DNA of 64,000 bases from Candidatus Borkfalkia ceftriaxoniphila (GCF_004134775.1 NZ_SDOZ01000002.1:62001-126000), one strand, 5' to 3'; counted from the stretch's first letter, positions 8,027 to 17,449 are shown. The notes: generated from the letters alone by a model not told the origin. Numbers and translations: made by a program.

Positions 8027-11000
8027 TTAAAATTCGATATAGCCTTCGAACACCTGTTTGACGCCGCCCGTCAGCGTGACCATGCCGTCCGAAGTGTATC
8101 GCACGAACAGATCGCCGCCGCGCACTTTCACGGTCACGTCGGTATCGGGGCGGCAATAACCGTTCAAAACCGCCGCGACGACCGCCGCCGCCGCGCCCGT
8201 GCCGCACGCGAGCGTTTCGCCGTTGCCGCGCTCCCACACGCGCATTTTCAGCGTGGTGTCGTTGACGACCCTGACAAATTCGGTATTGACGCGTTCGGGG
8301 AAATACTCGCTGTATTCGAAGAGCGGTCCCACATTGGGAACGTCCACCGCGTCCACTTTATCGCAGAACACCACGCAGTGCGGGTTGCCCACGTTGACGA
8401 GCGTAACGTTATAATTTTTGCCGCCGACAGTGATCGCGCGGTCTACGACGGACTCGCCGTCCAGCGTGGAAGGAATGTTCCTGCCGTCCAGAACCGCTTT
8501 GCCCATTTCGACGCTGACCGAACTCACTTTCCCGTTAAACGTAAACAACGAGAGTTCTTTCACGCCGCTGAGCGTTTCGATGGTAATATTTTTACCCTTG
8601 ACCATACCGTTATCGAACAGGTATTTTGCGACGCAGCGGATGGAATTCCCCGCCATGCGCCCCTCGCTGCCGTCCTTGTTGAAGATACGCATTTTCGCGT
8701 CCGCAACGTCGGATCTCTCGATGAGCGCGATGCCGTCGCCGCCGACGCCGAAGTGGCGGTCTACAAAATTGATGGCGAGCGATTCGGGACAGGTGATCTT
8801 TCCGTCCATATTGTCGAAGAAAATATAATCGTTGCCGCAACTCTGCATTTTGACGAACTTGATCTTCGTCTTTTCGGTGCGCAGCGCGTTAATGTCCACC
8901 AGTTCAGTATTATTTTCGTTGAAACGGCTGGCGATGATGTCCGCGAGCGCGTTGGCGGTATCCAGCGACGTAAGCGTGGTGATGCCCAAAAGGATGGCGT
9001 GGTGATGCAGGCGGATATAATCGTCGATGGAATCCATATCCGTCTTGCCCGTATAGACGATATAATCCACTTTTCCCTCGTCCATGAGTTTCAATACTTC
9101 GTCGCCCGAGGAGAGACGATCGACGGTCGTCACTTCGATGCCGAGGGTGCGGATGGTATCCGCCGTGCCCGCGGTGGCGTAGATATTGAGCCCGAGGTCG
9201 CTGAACTTTTTGGCAAGGCCGAGTATTTCGAATTTATCCTGGTCGTTGACGGTGAAATAGACGCCGACGGGATTTTGTTTGGTGGGATGGCACAATTTGA
9301 AGCCCGCCGAAACCAGCCCCTTGAAGAGCGCTTCTTCGATATTCTTGCCGATGCCGAGCACTTCGCCCGTCGATTTCATTTCGGGTCCCAACTGCGAATT
9401 CACGTCGTTCAGTTTTTCAAAGGAGAACACGGGAACTTTGACCGCCACGTAGGGAGAATTTTTGTACAGTCCCGTGCCGTAGCCCAGTTTTTTGAGTTTG
9501 GAGCCGACCATGATCTTGGTGGCGAGTTCCACCATGGGCACGCCCGTCACTTTGCTGATATACGGAATGGTACGCGAGGCGCGGGGATTGACTTCGATGA
9601 CGTACAGTTCGTTATTATAGACGAGGAACTGAATATTTATAAGCCCTTTCGTTTTTAACGAGAGCGCGAGTTGGGTGGAGCACTCGATAATCTTTTCCAG
9701 CATAATGTCGCTGAGGTTGTACGGCGGATAGACCGCAATGGAATCTCCGCTGTGTACGCCCGCGCGCTCGATATGCTGCATGATACCGGGAATGAGCACA
9801 TCCGCGCCGTCGCTGATGACGTCCACTTCCAGTTCCTGCCCCATCAGATATTTGTCGCACAGCACGGGATTTTCGATATGCTGCTGCAAGATCACATCCA
9901 TATAGCGGCGGATATCGCTCTCGGTAAAGGCGATGGTCATGTTCTGACCGCCGATAACATACGAAGGGCGCAAAAGAACGGGATAGCCCAGTTTATCCGC
10001 GGCGGCGAGCGCCTCTTCCTTGGTCATGACGGTGAGTCCCTTCGGGCGGGAAATGCCGAAACGCTCCAAAAGTTCGTCGAAACGCTCCCTGTCCTCCGCC
10101 ATATCCACGCTGTCCGCGGAGGTGCCGAGAATCCTCACGCCGTGACTGTCGAGATAATTGCACAATTTGATCGCCGTCTGCCCGCCGAAAGTGATGACGA
10201 CGCCGTACGGTTTTTCCTTGTCGATGACGTTCTGCACGTCTTCGGGCGTGAGCGGCTCGAAATACAACCTGTCCGCCGTGTCGAAATCAGTGGAAACCGT
10301 TTCAGGGTTGTTGTTGATGATGATGACTTCGTAACCTAATTTTTTCAGCGTCCAGACGCAATGCACCGAGGAATAGTCGAATTCGATGCCCTGTCCGATA
10401 CGAATGGGACCCGACCCGATGACGATAATGCGCTTTTTCGTGCTCTTTTTGACAAAGGGCGTCGCCTCGTCGTGAGACTGCTCGTCATAGGTGGAATAGA
10501 AATAAGGCGTCTGCGCGGCGAATTCTGCGGCGCAGGTATCCACCATTTTATAGACGGCGCGGCGGTGATAAGGAATTTTCTGCCCGGACAGTTTTTCAAG
10601 TTCCTGATCGGGATACCCCAACAACTTGCCCTCGTCGTATAACGCGCGCGTGAGTTTTTCGGTTTTGAGCCGCTTTTCGTAATCGACCAGATTTTTCAGT
10701 TTATGGAGGAACCAGCGGTCGATTTTTGTGATGTCGAAAATCTCGTCCACCGAAACGCCCTGTTTGAGCGCTTCGAATACGGTAAACAGACGCTCGTCGG
10801 AAAGTTTGGAAAGTTCCTCGCGGATATTTTTGCCCGCGTATTTATTGAGATTGAGCGACGAAAGAGAAATTTCCGCGCCGCGCACGGCCTTCATGATCGC
10901 CATTTCGAAACTCGTGCCGATGGACATCACTTCGCCCGTCGCCTTCATGCGGGTGCCCAACTCGCGCTTGGCGTATAAGAATTTATCGAACGGCCATTTG

Positions 11001-12073
11001 GGAAGTTTGACGACCACGTAGTCGATGGCGGGTTCGAAACAGGCGTACGTCTTGCCCGTCACATCGTTTTTGATCTCGTCGAGCGTGTAGCCGAGCGCGA
11101 TCTTGGTCGCCACTTTCGCGATGGGATAGCCCGTCGCCTTACTTGCGAGCGCGGAAGAGCGCGACACGCGGGGATTGACTTCGATGACGGAATATTCGAA
11201 AGAATCGGGATTGAGCGCGAACTGGCAGTTGCAGCCGCCCTCGATCTTCAGTTCGGTGATGATCTTCAAAGACGCGCTGCGGAGCATCTGATATTCTTTA
11301 TCCGAAAGAGTGACCGCAGGCGCGATGACGATGGAGTCGCCCGTGTGGATGCCCACGGGATCAAAATTTTCCATCGAACAGACGGTGAGCACGTTGCCGT
11401 GGCTGTCGCGCAGCACCTCGAACTCGATTTCCTTCCAGCCGTAAATATACTTTTCGACAAGAACCTGCGTGATCGGCGAAAGCATCAGCCCGTTGTGCGA
11501 AATACTGCGGAGTTCTTCCTCGTTGTACGCCACGCCGCCGCCCGCGCCGCCGAGCGTGAACGCGGGACGGACGATGACGGGATAGCCGATCTTATCCGCG
11601 ACCGCAAGACATTCTTCAACTGTGTACGCGATATCCGAGGGAACGCAGGGCTGGCCGATCTTCTGCATGGTCTCTTTGAACAATTCCCTGTCCTCGGCGC
11701 GGTCGATCGCGTCCACTTTCGTTCCGATGAGTTTGACGCCCCACTCGTCCAGAAAGCCTTCCTTCGCCAACTGACAGCCGATGGTCAGTCCCGTCTGTCC
11801 GCCCAATGAGGCGAGAATGCTGTCGGGCCGCTCCTTGATGATGATGCGCTTGATGGATTCGAGCGTCAGAGGTTCGAGGTAAATTTCGTCGGCGAGCGCC
11901 TTGTCCGTCATGATAGTCGCGGGGTTGGAGTTGCAAAGCACAACGTTCACGCCCGCGTCTTTGAGCACGCGGCACGCCTGCGCGCCCGCATAGTCGAATT
12001 CCGCGGCTTGTCCGATAACGATGGGGCCGGAGCCGATGACCAGAACTTTCTTTATATCGCTTCTTTTAGGCAT
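8027..12073 (-). CDS. carB: Carbamoyl-phosphate synthase large subunit fused to a diaminopimelate epimerase (DapF) domain
   Basis: The 1348-residue frame has no internal stop. Residues 1-1068 are a complete CarB: two ATP-grasp halves (GSGPIVIGQAAEFDY at the start, GSGPIRIGQGIEFDY near residue 555) and an MGS-like allosteric domain (about 935-1066). It would make carbamoyl phosphate with CarA for arginine and pyrimidines. Residues 1069-1348 (DNA 8030-8869) are a full-length DapF, with KMQSCGNDY, RHFGVGGDG, VGNPHCVVF, PERVNTEFV and ACGTGAAAA. DapF interconverts LL- and meso-diaminopimelate using two cysteines. Here the second (ACGTG) is present, but the first, in the usual CGN motif, is alanine (RMAGNSIRC). 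The DapF part may thus be impaired or repurposed. The gene overlaps carA by eight bases. Confidence 0.95.
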   Translation of the reverse strand: MPKRSDIKKVLVIGSGPIVIGQAAEFDYAGAQACRVLKDAGVNVVLCNSNPATIMTDKALADEIYLEPLTLESIKRIIIKERPDSILASLGGQTGLTIGCQLAKEGFLDEWGVKLIGTKVDAIDRAEDRELFKETMQKIGQPCVPSDIAYTVEECLAVADKIGYPVIVRPAFTLGGAGGGVAYNEEELRSISHNGLMLSPITQVLVEKYIYGWKEIEFEVLRDSHGNVLTVCSMENFDPVGIHTGDSIVIAPAVTLSDKEYQMLRSASLKIITELKIEGGCNCQFALNPDSFEYSVIEVNPRVSRSSALASKATGYPIAKVATKIALGYTLDEIKNDVTGKTYACFEPAIDYVVVKLPKWPFDKFLYAKRELGTRMKATGEVMSIGTSFEMAIMKAVRGAEISLSSLNLNKYAGKNIREELSKLSDERLFTVFEALKQGVSVDEIFDITKIDRWFLHKLKNLVDYEKRLKTEKLTRALYDEGKLLGYPDQELEKLSGQKIPYHRRAVYKMVDTCAAEFAAQTPYFYSTYDEQSHDEATPFVKKSTKKRIIVIGSGPIRIGQGIEFDYSSVHCVWTLKKLGYEVIIINNNPETVSTDFDTADRLYFEPLTPEDVQNVIDKEKPYGVVITFGGQTAIKLCNYLDSHGVRILGTSADSVDMAEDRERFDELLERFGISRPKGLTVMTKEEALAAADKLGYPVLLRPSYVIGGQNMTIAFTESDIRRYMDVILQQHIENPVLCDKYLMGQELEVDVISDGADVLIPGIMQHIERAGVHSGDSIAVYPPYNLSDIMLEKIIECSTQLALSLKTKGLINIQFLVYNNELYVIEVNPRASRTIPYISKVTGVPMVELATKIMVGSKLKKLGYGTGLYKNSPYVAVKVPVFSFEKLNDVNSQLGPEMKSTGEVLGIGKNIEEALFKGLVSAGFKLCHPTKQNPVGVYFTVNDQDKFEILGLAKKFSDLGLNIYATAGTADTIRTLGIEVTTVDRLSSGDEVLKLMDEGKVDYIVYTGKTDMDSIDDYIRLHHHAILLGITTLTSLDTANALADIIASRFNENNTELVDINALRTEKTKIKFVKMQSCGNDYIFFDNMDGKITCPESLAINFVDRHFGVGGDGIALIERSDVADAKMRIFNKDGSEGRMAGNSIRCVAKYLFDNGMVKGKNITIETLSGVKELSLFTFNGKVSSVSVEMGKAVLDGRNIPSTLDGESVVDRAITVGGKNYNVTLVNVGNPHCVVFCDKVDAVDVPNVGPLFEYSEYFPERVNTEFVRVVNDTTLKMRVWERGNGETLACGTGAAAAVVAAVLNGYCRPDTDVTVKVRGGDLFVRYTSDGMVTLTGGVKQVFEGYIEF

Positions 12074-13145
12074 TGATTTTTCCTCCGTCCATCACATTCA
12101 TAAATTTATCAAACAAGTCCGAGGCGTCCAAAGGTCCCGCGCACGCTTCGGGATGAAACTGCACGGTGAACGCGTTCAGATCGGGGTACTCTATCCCCTC
12201 GCAGGTATTGTCGTTTACGTTGATAAAACTCAGATCGCCTTTGCCCTGTATGGATTCGGCGATCACTTCGTAGCCGTGGTTCTGGCTGGAAATGTACACC
12301 GTGCCCGTTCTCAGTTCCTTGACGGGCTGATTGGCGCCGCGGTGGCCGTACTTCATTTTGCGCGTTTTGCCGCCCATAGCGAGCGCAAAAAGTTGATGTC
12401 CTAAACAAATTCCGAACACGGGAATTTTACCCGCAAGTTTTTGAATTTCCCGAATGATCTCCGTATTTTCCGCAGGATCGCCGGGGCCGTTCGTCAGCAT
12501 TACGCCGTCGGGTCTCAAAGCCAGAATCTCTTCGGCGGTGGTATCGGACGAAACGCGGATGACGTAATTATCGCGCCGCACGAGTTCGCGCACGATATTT
12601 TCCTTTGCGCCGAAATCCCAAAGCACGACGCGCCGTTTCGCGCTCTCCTCCCCGTAATATTTGATGCCCTGACGGGAGCAGGTCTTCACCGCGTCGCGTA
12701 TGGCGTATTTCTGCACTTCGCCGAGATCCGTTACGGGGCGGGAAGAGATGACCGCGTTCATGACGCCCGCCTCGCGCACCGTTTTAGTGAGTTCGCGCGT
12801 GTCTACGCCGTACACGCCCACCACGTTGTTTCGGGTCAGAAACTCGTCGAGTTTTTCTTCGCAGCGGAAATTGGAGGGCTGCCCGCAATGCTCACGCACC
12901 ACGTAGGCGGTGAGATACGGCTTTTTGCTCTCCCTGTCCTTGCTGATCACGCCGTAATTCCCGATGAGCGGAAACGTCTGAATGACGATCTGCCCGTAAT
13001 AACTGGGATCGGTCAGCGTTTCGATATATCCCGTCATGCCCGTCGTGAATACCAGTTCCCCGACCACGTCGCCCTTGGCTCCGAAGCGTTTCCCTTCGAA
13101 CACCCGTCCGTTTTGTAACGTCAAATAAACTTTTTCTTCCTTCAT
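12066..13145 (-). CDS. carA: Carbamoyl-phosphate synthase small subunit
   Basis: This 359-residue subunit is the glutaminase that feeds ammonia to CarB. It has an N-terminal CPSase small-chain domain (residues 1-130, with FTTGMTGYIETLTDPSY) and a class I amidotransferase domain with nucleophile cysteine in FGICLGHQLFALA and the catalytic FHPEA segment near the C-terminus. The start is preceded by AAGGAAG. It follows argF by 22 bases and overlaps carB, so the carbamoyl phosphate produced is next to the gene for its arginine-pathway consumer. Confidence 0.96.
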   Translation of the reverse strand: MKEEKVYLTLQNGRVFEGKRFGAKGDVVGELVFTTGMTGYIETLTDPSYYGQIVIQTFPLIGNYGVISKDRESKKPYLTAYVVREHCGQPSNFRCEEKLDEFLTRNNVVGVYGVDTRELTKTVREAGVMNAVISSRPVTDLGEVQKYAIRDAVKTCSRQGIKYYGEESAKRRVVLWDFGAKENIVRELVRRDNYVIRVSSDTTAEEILALRPDGVMLTNGPGDPAENTEIIREIQKLAGKIPVFGICLGHQLFALAMGGKTRKMKYGHRGANQPVKELRTGTVYISSQNHGYEVIAESIQGKGDLSFINVNDNTCEGIEYPDLNAFTVQFHPEACAGPLDASDLFDKFMNVMDGGKINA

Positions 13146-13167
13146 TGATGACTTCCTTATATCGAAT

Positions 13168-14070
13168 TTATTTCAGCAATTTGCAGAGCACGGCTTTCTG
13201 CGCGTGCAGTCTGTTTTCCGCCTCGTCGAAAATTTCATCGGCGTGCGCCTCGAATACTTCTTCCGTGATCTCTTCCCCTCTGTGCGCGGGGAGACAGTGC
13301 AGCACCATAGCATCCTTTTCCGCAAGTTTCATGAGCGTATCGTCGATGCAATAGCCGCGGAATATTTTTTCGCGCGCCGCCTTTTCTCCTTCCTGCCCCA
13401 TGGACGCCCATACGTCCGTGTACAACACGTCCGCCCCCTCCGCGGCCGCCTTTAAATCGGAGGTCACGGTGATCTTGCCGTTTTCCCTAGCCCAACAGAT
13501 GAGATCCGCGTCGGGGCGGTAGTCGTCGGGACAGGCGATCGCGATCTCCATGCCCGTCTTGATGCAGCCGACGATCAGTGAATTCGCCATATTGTTCCCG
13601 TCGCCCACAAAACACATTTTGAGCCCCTTGAAACTGCCCTTGTATTCGCGGATGGTCATGAGGTCTGCGAGCACCTGGCATGGATGGCAGTAATCGGTGA
13701 GCCCGTTGATGATGGGAATGGAACCGTACTTTGCCAGATCTTCCACGTCTTTTTGCGCAAAAGTGCGGATCATGATACCGTCGAGATAGCGCGAAAGCAC
13801 GCGGATGGTATCCTTGATGGGCTCGCCTCTGCCGATCTGCAGATCGCGGTCGGAAAGAAACAGCGCGTAGCCGCCCAGTTCGTACATACCCACTTCGAAA
13901 CTGACGCGCGTCCTCGTGGATGATTTCTGAAATATCATGCCCAGTTTTTTCCCTTCGAGATAGGGATGTTTGACATTGTTTTTGCGCTCGTATTTGAGTT
14001 GATCGGCAAGATTGAGAATGCCGAAGATCTCGTCGCTCGTCAGATCCTTTAGTTTCAGTAAATGTTTCAT
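13168..14070 (-). CDS. argF: Ornithine carbamoyltransferase
   Basis: The 300-residue cytosolic enzyme joins carbamoyl phosphate and ornithine to give citrulline. It has the carbamoyl-phosphate loop SSTRTR (near residue 50), HPCQ (near residue 130) and the ornithine-side HCLPAHRG segment (near residue 260), with FVGDGNNMANS between. The ornithine-type HCLP motif separates it from aspartate carbamoyltransferase. It overlaps the argD stop by four bases (ATGA), implying translational coupling. Confidence 0.95.
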   Translation of the reverse strand: MKHLLKLKDLTSDEIFGILNLADQLKYERKNNVKHPYLEGKKLGMIFQKSSTRTRVSFEVGMYELGGYALFLSDRDLQIGRGEPIKDTIRVLSRYLDGIMIRTFAQKDVEDLAKYGSIPIINGLTDYCHPCQVLADLMTIREYKGSFKGLKMCFVGDGNNMANSLIVGCIKTGMEIAIACPDDYRPDADLICWARENGKITVTSDLKAAAEGADVLYTDVWASMGQEGEKAAREKIFRGYCIDDTLMKLAEKDAMVLHCLPAHRGEEITEEVFEAHADEIFDEAENRLHAQKAVLCKLLK

Positions 14071-15233
14071 TCGGAAATCACCTCGTTCAAAATTTTTAAT
14101 CCGCAGTCCAATTCGTCTTTTTTAATATTGAGCGGCGGCAGCAAGCGCAGTTTGTTTTTCGCGGTGAGGACGATGAGCCCCCTCTCCAAACACGCCGCGG
14201 CGAGCGCTTTCGCGTCCTTGTTCGTTTCAAGCCCGATCATCAATCCCAGCCCCGTCACTTTCAAAACATTTCTGATGCGTCCCAGATGGGTGAAAAGATA
14301 CGCGCTCTTTCCCTGCACCTCGAATAAAAGATCCTGATCGATACGGGAAAGGATGCTGAGCGCGCCCGCGCAGGCGACGGGATTGCCGCCGAACGTGGAG
14401 CCGTGGTCGCCGTAAGTAAAGACGTTTTCCGTCTTGCCGAAAAACATGGTGGCGCCGAGCGGCAGTCCGCCAGCAAGTCCCTTTGCGGTCGTCACGACGT
14501 CGGGTTTTATTTTATAGTGTTCGTACGCGTACAGGCGGCCCGTTCTGCCGTTGCCCGTCTGCACTTCGTCGATGATGAGAAGGATGTCGTTCTTTTTACA
14601 GAAGAGCGCGATCTTTTCGACCTCCTCGATATCCAGAACGTTGACGCCGCTCTCGCCCTGTACGAGTTCCATCATGACGGCGCAGGTGCGCTTGGAACAC
14701 ATTGCGCGCACGCCTTCGTAAGTGGGATCGGCGTAAGAAAATCCCGCAACGAAAGGCGCGAAATGTTTGTGCATGGCGTCCTGTCCCGTCGCGGAAAGCG
14801 TGGCGAGCGTCCTGCCGTGAAAGGAATTTTTCAGCGTGACGATCTCGTATCTGCCCGCGCCGTATTTATCCTCGGAATACTTTCTCGCCGCTTTGATTGC
14901 GCATTCGTTCGCCTCGGCGCCCGAATTGGAAAAGAAAACTTTTTTTGCGCCCGTCTTTTCGCATAAAAGTTGCGCGAGTTTCGCCTGCGGTTCCGTATAA
15001 TAGAGATTGCAGGCGTGCTGTACCTTATTCAGTTGTCCGATGACAGCCTGTTTCCACGCCTCGTCGTTGACGCCGAAGGTATTGACGGCAATGCCGCTGG
15101 CAAAATCGATATACTCTTTTCCCGCGGAGGAAACGAGTTTCGCCCCGTTCCCCGCTGCGATGTCCGTCTGAAAACGGTTGTACGTATTGGCGATAAATTG
15201 CTTGTCGAGATGCTGTAAATCCTGAAAATCCAT
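14067..15233 (-). CDS. argD: Acetylornithine aminotransferase
   Basis: The 388-residue class III PLP aminotransferase makes N-acetylornithine from the semialdehyde. The PLP-binding FFSNSGAEANECAIK, the IIDEVQTGNGRTG acid segment and the lysine in TTAKGLAGGLPLGA are all present. It is the first gene of the second arginine unit, behind its own promoter. Bacterial ArgD can also act on succinyl-diaminopimelate precursors, which is interesting next to the DapF domain in the same unit. Confidence 0.94.
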   Translation of the reverse strand: MDFQDLQHLDKQFIANTYNRFQTDIAAGNGAKLVSSAGKEYIDFASGIAVNTFGVNDEAWKQAVIGQLNKVQHACNLYYTEPQAKLAQLLCEKTGAKKVFFSNSGAEANECAIKAARKYSEDKYGAGRYEIVTLKNSFHGRTLATLSATGQDAMHKHFAPFVAGFSYADPTYEGVRAMCSKRTCAVMMELVQGESGVNVLDIEEVEKIALFCKKNDILLIIDEVQTGNGRTGRLYAYEHYKIKPDVVTTAKGLAGGLPLGATMFFGKTENVFTYGDHGSTFGGNPVACAGALSILSRIDQDLLFEVQGKSAYLFTHLGRIRNVLKVTGLGLMIGLETNKDAKALAAACLERGLIVLTAKNKLRLLPPLNIKKDELDCGLKILNEVISE

Positions 15234-15251
15234 AATACACCTATTTTATCT

Positions 15252-15288
15252 ATTCTATCATAAAAGCGCTCTTTAATCAAATATTTGA
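15252..15288 (-). promoter_or_regulatory. Promoter of argDF-carAB with palindromic operator candidate
   Basis: On the minus strand, TTGATT (15275-15280) and TAGAAT (15252-15257) are 17 bases apart, a strong sigma-A promoter. A perfect 12-bp palindrome TCAAATATTTGA (15277-15288) overlaps the -35 box. Its size and AT-rich character suit an ArgR/AhrC half-operator, but it is not a clear match to the known ARG box. Confidence 0.7.
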
Positions 15289-15330
15289 AATGCGTTTCGT
15301 CTAACAAATTTCCGCCCGGCTGCGGCGCCG

Positions 15331-15360
15331 AAAAAAAAGACTGATCGTCAAATCAGTCTT
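15331..15360 (-). terminator. Terminator containing the argB stop codon
   Basis: Arms AAGACTGAT and ATCAGTCTT flank a six-base loop and are followed by eight T residues on the minus strand. The argB TGA lies inside the upstream arm, so a ribosome finishing argB would cover the stem. This could couple read-through into argD to argB translation. Confidence 0.82.
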
Positions 15361-16222
15361 CGTTGATAAACATGGTGCCGATACCGCTGTCCGACAAAAT
15401 TTCAACCAAAATGGAATGGGACACCCGTCCGTCGATAATAAACACTTTATGCACGCCGCGGCGGATCGCCTCTTTGCAGCACTCGATCTTGGGGATCATG
15501 CCGCCCGAGATCACGCCCTGTTTCACGAGCGAGGGAATATCGCTCACGTAAATTTTTTCGATCAGGCTGGACTCGTCGTCCTTGTCGCGCAGAACGCCTT
15601 TGGTGTCGGTCATGAGAATCAGGCTTTCCGCCCCCAAAGCACCCGCCAGAGCGGCGGCGGCCGTATCCGCGTTCACGTTATAAATATGGCCTTCGTCGTC
15701 GTAGCCGACGGTAGAAACAATGGGAATATAACCGGCATCCAGACTGTCGGTTATGATTTTGGTATCCACTTCGGTAATTTTTCCGACGTAGCCGAGTTTC
15801 GGATCCGCCGTTTCGCATTTGAGCATATGCCCGTCGATGCCGCAAAGTCCGATGGCTTTGCCGCCGATGCGCTCGATGAGGTTGACGAGAGATTTATTGA
15901 TCTTGCCCGCCAGCACCATCCGCACGATCTCCACGGTTTCTTCGTCGGTATAGCGCAGTCCGTCGATAAATACCGATTCCTTGCCCACCTTTTTGAGCAT
16001 TTCGGAAATTTCGGGACCGCCCCCGTGCACCAGCACGACTTTGACGCCGATCAGGTTCAAAAGCACGATGTCGCGCATGACGGAATTTTTCAGTTCGTCG
16101 TTGATCATGGCGTTGCCGCCGTATTTCACGACGATGACCTTATGGGTATAGTCCTGAATATACGGGAGGGCTTCCGCGAGCACGTGCGCCCGAAATTGTT
16201 TGTCGTTGAATTTGTTATCCAT
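15353..16222 (-). CDS. argB: Acetylglutamate kinase
   Basis: The 289-residue enzyme phosphorylates N-acetylglutamate, normally the arginine-feedback step of the pathway. VVKYGGNAM near residue 30 and LVHGGGPEI near residue 65 form the nucleotide and substrate loops, and NVNADTAAAALAGALGAE is the acetylglutamate-binding segment. The N-terminal helix FRAHVLAEALPYIQDY is present, as in arginine-sensitive hexameric forms; feedback control is inferred from that. It is the last gene of argG-C-J-B, 12 bases after argJ. Confidence 0.95.
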   Translation of the reverse strand: MDNKFNDKQFRAHVLAEALPYIQDYTHKVIVVKYGGNAMINDELKNSVMRDIVLLNLIGVKVVLVHGGGPEISEMLKKVGKESVFIDGLRYTDEETVEIVRMVLAGKINKSLVNLIERIGGKAIGLCGIDGHMLKCETADPKLGYVGKITEVDTKIITDSLDAGYIPIVSTVGYDDEGHIYNVNADTAAAALAGALGAESLILMTDTKGVLRDKDDESSLIEKIYVSDIPSLVKQGVISGGMIPKIECCKEAIRRGVHKVFIIDGRVSHSILVEILSDSGIGTMFINED

Positions 16223-16234
16223 TTTTTTCCTCTT

Positions 16235-17449
16235 TTATGTGCGGTAATCCCCGTTGATCTTCACGTAATCGTACGTGAGGTCGCAGCCCCAGGCGGTCGC
16301 CTTTCCGCTTTTGTCGTTGAGTTCTATTAAAATCTGTATTTCGTCCGCACCGAGAACTTTTTTGGCTTCCTCTTCGGAAAACTCGATCCCGCTGCCGTTT
16401 TTGCATACGTCAATGCGCCCGAAACGGCTCTTGAAGGAAACGTCCACTTTGGAAACGTCCACGTCCGCGCCCGAATAGCCGACGGCGCACAACACCCGCC
16501 CCCAGTTGGCGTCCGCGCCGAACATGGCGGCCTTAAACAGGCTGGACTTTATCACCGATTTCGCAACAAGTTTGGCGGCGTTTTTGGTTTTTGCGCCCGT
16601 CACTTTGCATTCGAGAAGTTTGGTCGCCCCCTCGCCGTCCTTGGCGATGCAGCGACACAAATAGGTCGTCACTTTATTGAGCGCGCGGCGGAAGGCGTTA
16701 AAATCTTTGCCTGTCTCGGTGATTTCGGGATTGCCCGCAAGCCCGTTGGCAAGCACGCACACCATGTCGTTGGTGGAAGTATCGCCGTCCACGCTGACCA
16801 TATTGAAGGTATCTTTCACGTCAGCGGAGAGCGCCTTTTGCAGCATGGCGGGCGAGATCGCCGCGTCCGTAGTAACGAAAATCAGCATAGTCGCCATATT
16901 GGGATTGATCATGCCGACGCCCTTGCCGATTGCGCCGATATGACATTCCGCGCCTCCGAGGTCAAAGGAAAAAGCGATCTCTTTGGCTACGGTATCCGTC
17001 GTCATAATGCCCTGCGCCGCGAGATTGCCGTTCTCTTCGCTCAGGCCCGCAGCGAGCGCGGGCATACCCTCAGCCATCGGCTCGACGGAAAGCGGCTGTC
17101 CGATGACGCCCGTGGACGCGACCACTACGTCCGACGCCGCGATGCCCGTGTTCTTTTCGACGAGAGCGCACATCGCCTCGGCGATCTCCACGCCGTCGGC
17201 ATTGCAGGTGTTCGCGTTGCCGCTGTTGCAGACGATCGCCTGCGCATAGCCGTCCGCGACGTGCGATTTCGTAACAATGATGGGCGCGCCCTTGACAAGA
17301 TTCGTGGTATACACGCACGCCGCGCTCGCTCTTTTTTCGCTTACGATCAAAGACAGGTCGCGCTTGGTTTTATTTTTCCGGATGCCGCAATGCACGCCGT
17401 TGGCACGAAAGCCCGCGGGCGCGCACACGCCGCCGCTGATTTTTTTCAT
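16235..17449 (-). CDS. argJ: Bifunctional glutamate N-acetyltransferase/ornithine acetyltransferase
   Basis: The 404-residue Ntn-type enzyme recycles the acetyl group from N-acetylornithine to glutamate. The self-cleavage site is visible as NPNMATMLIF near residue 185, whose threonine becomes the N-terminal nucleophile of the beta chain. GIRKNKTKRDLSLI at the N-terminus and the terminal YVKINGDYRT are typical. With no argA or argE in the window, the cyclic route is implied. Whether it also initiates the pathway from acetyl-CoA cannot be told from sequence alone. Confidence 0.95.
   Translation of the reverse strand: MKKISGGVCAPAGFRANGVHCGIRKNKTKRDLSLIVSEKRASAACVYTTNLVKGAPIIVTKSHVADGYAQAIVCNSGNANTCNADGVEIAEAMCALVEKNTGIAASDVVVASTGVIGQPLSVEPMAEGMPALAAGLSEENGNLAAQGIMTTDTVAKEIAFSFDLGGAECHIGAIGKGVGMINPNMATMLIFVTTDAAISPAMLQKALSADVKDTFNMVSVDGDTSTNDMVCVLANGLAGNPEITETGKDFNAFRRALNKVTTYLCRCIAKDGEGATKLLECKVTGAKTKNAAKLVAKSVIKSSLFKAAMFGADANWGRVLCAVGYSGADVDVSKVDVSFKSRFGRIDVCKNGSGIEFSEEEAKKVLGADEIQILIELNDKSGKATAWGCDLTYDYVKINGDYRT

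Noticed and set aside
7973..9658. A 561-residue plus-strand open frame opposite carB-dapF.
   Set aside because: Antisense artefact of codon bias in carB; the minus-strand protein is unambiguous.
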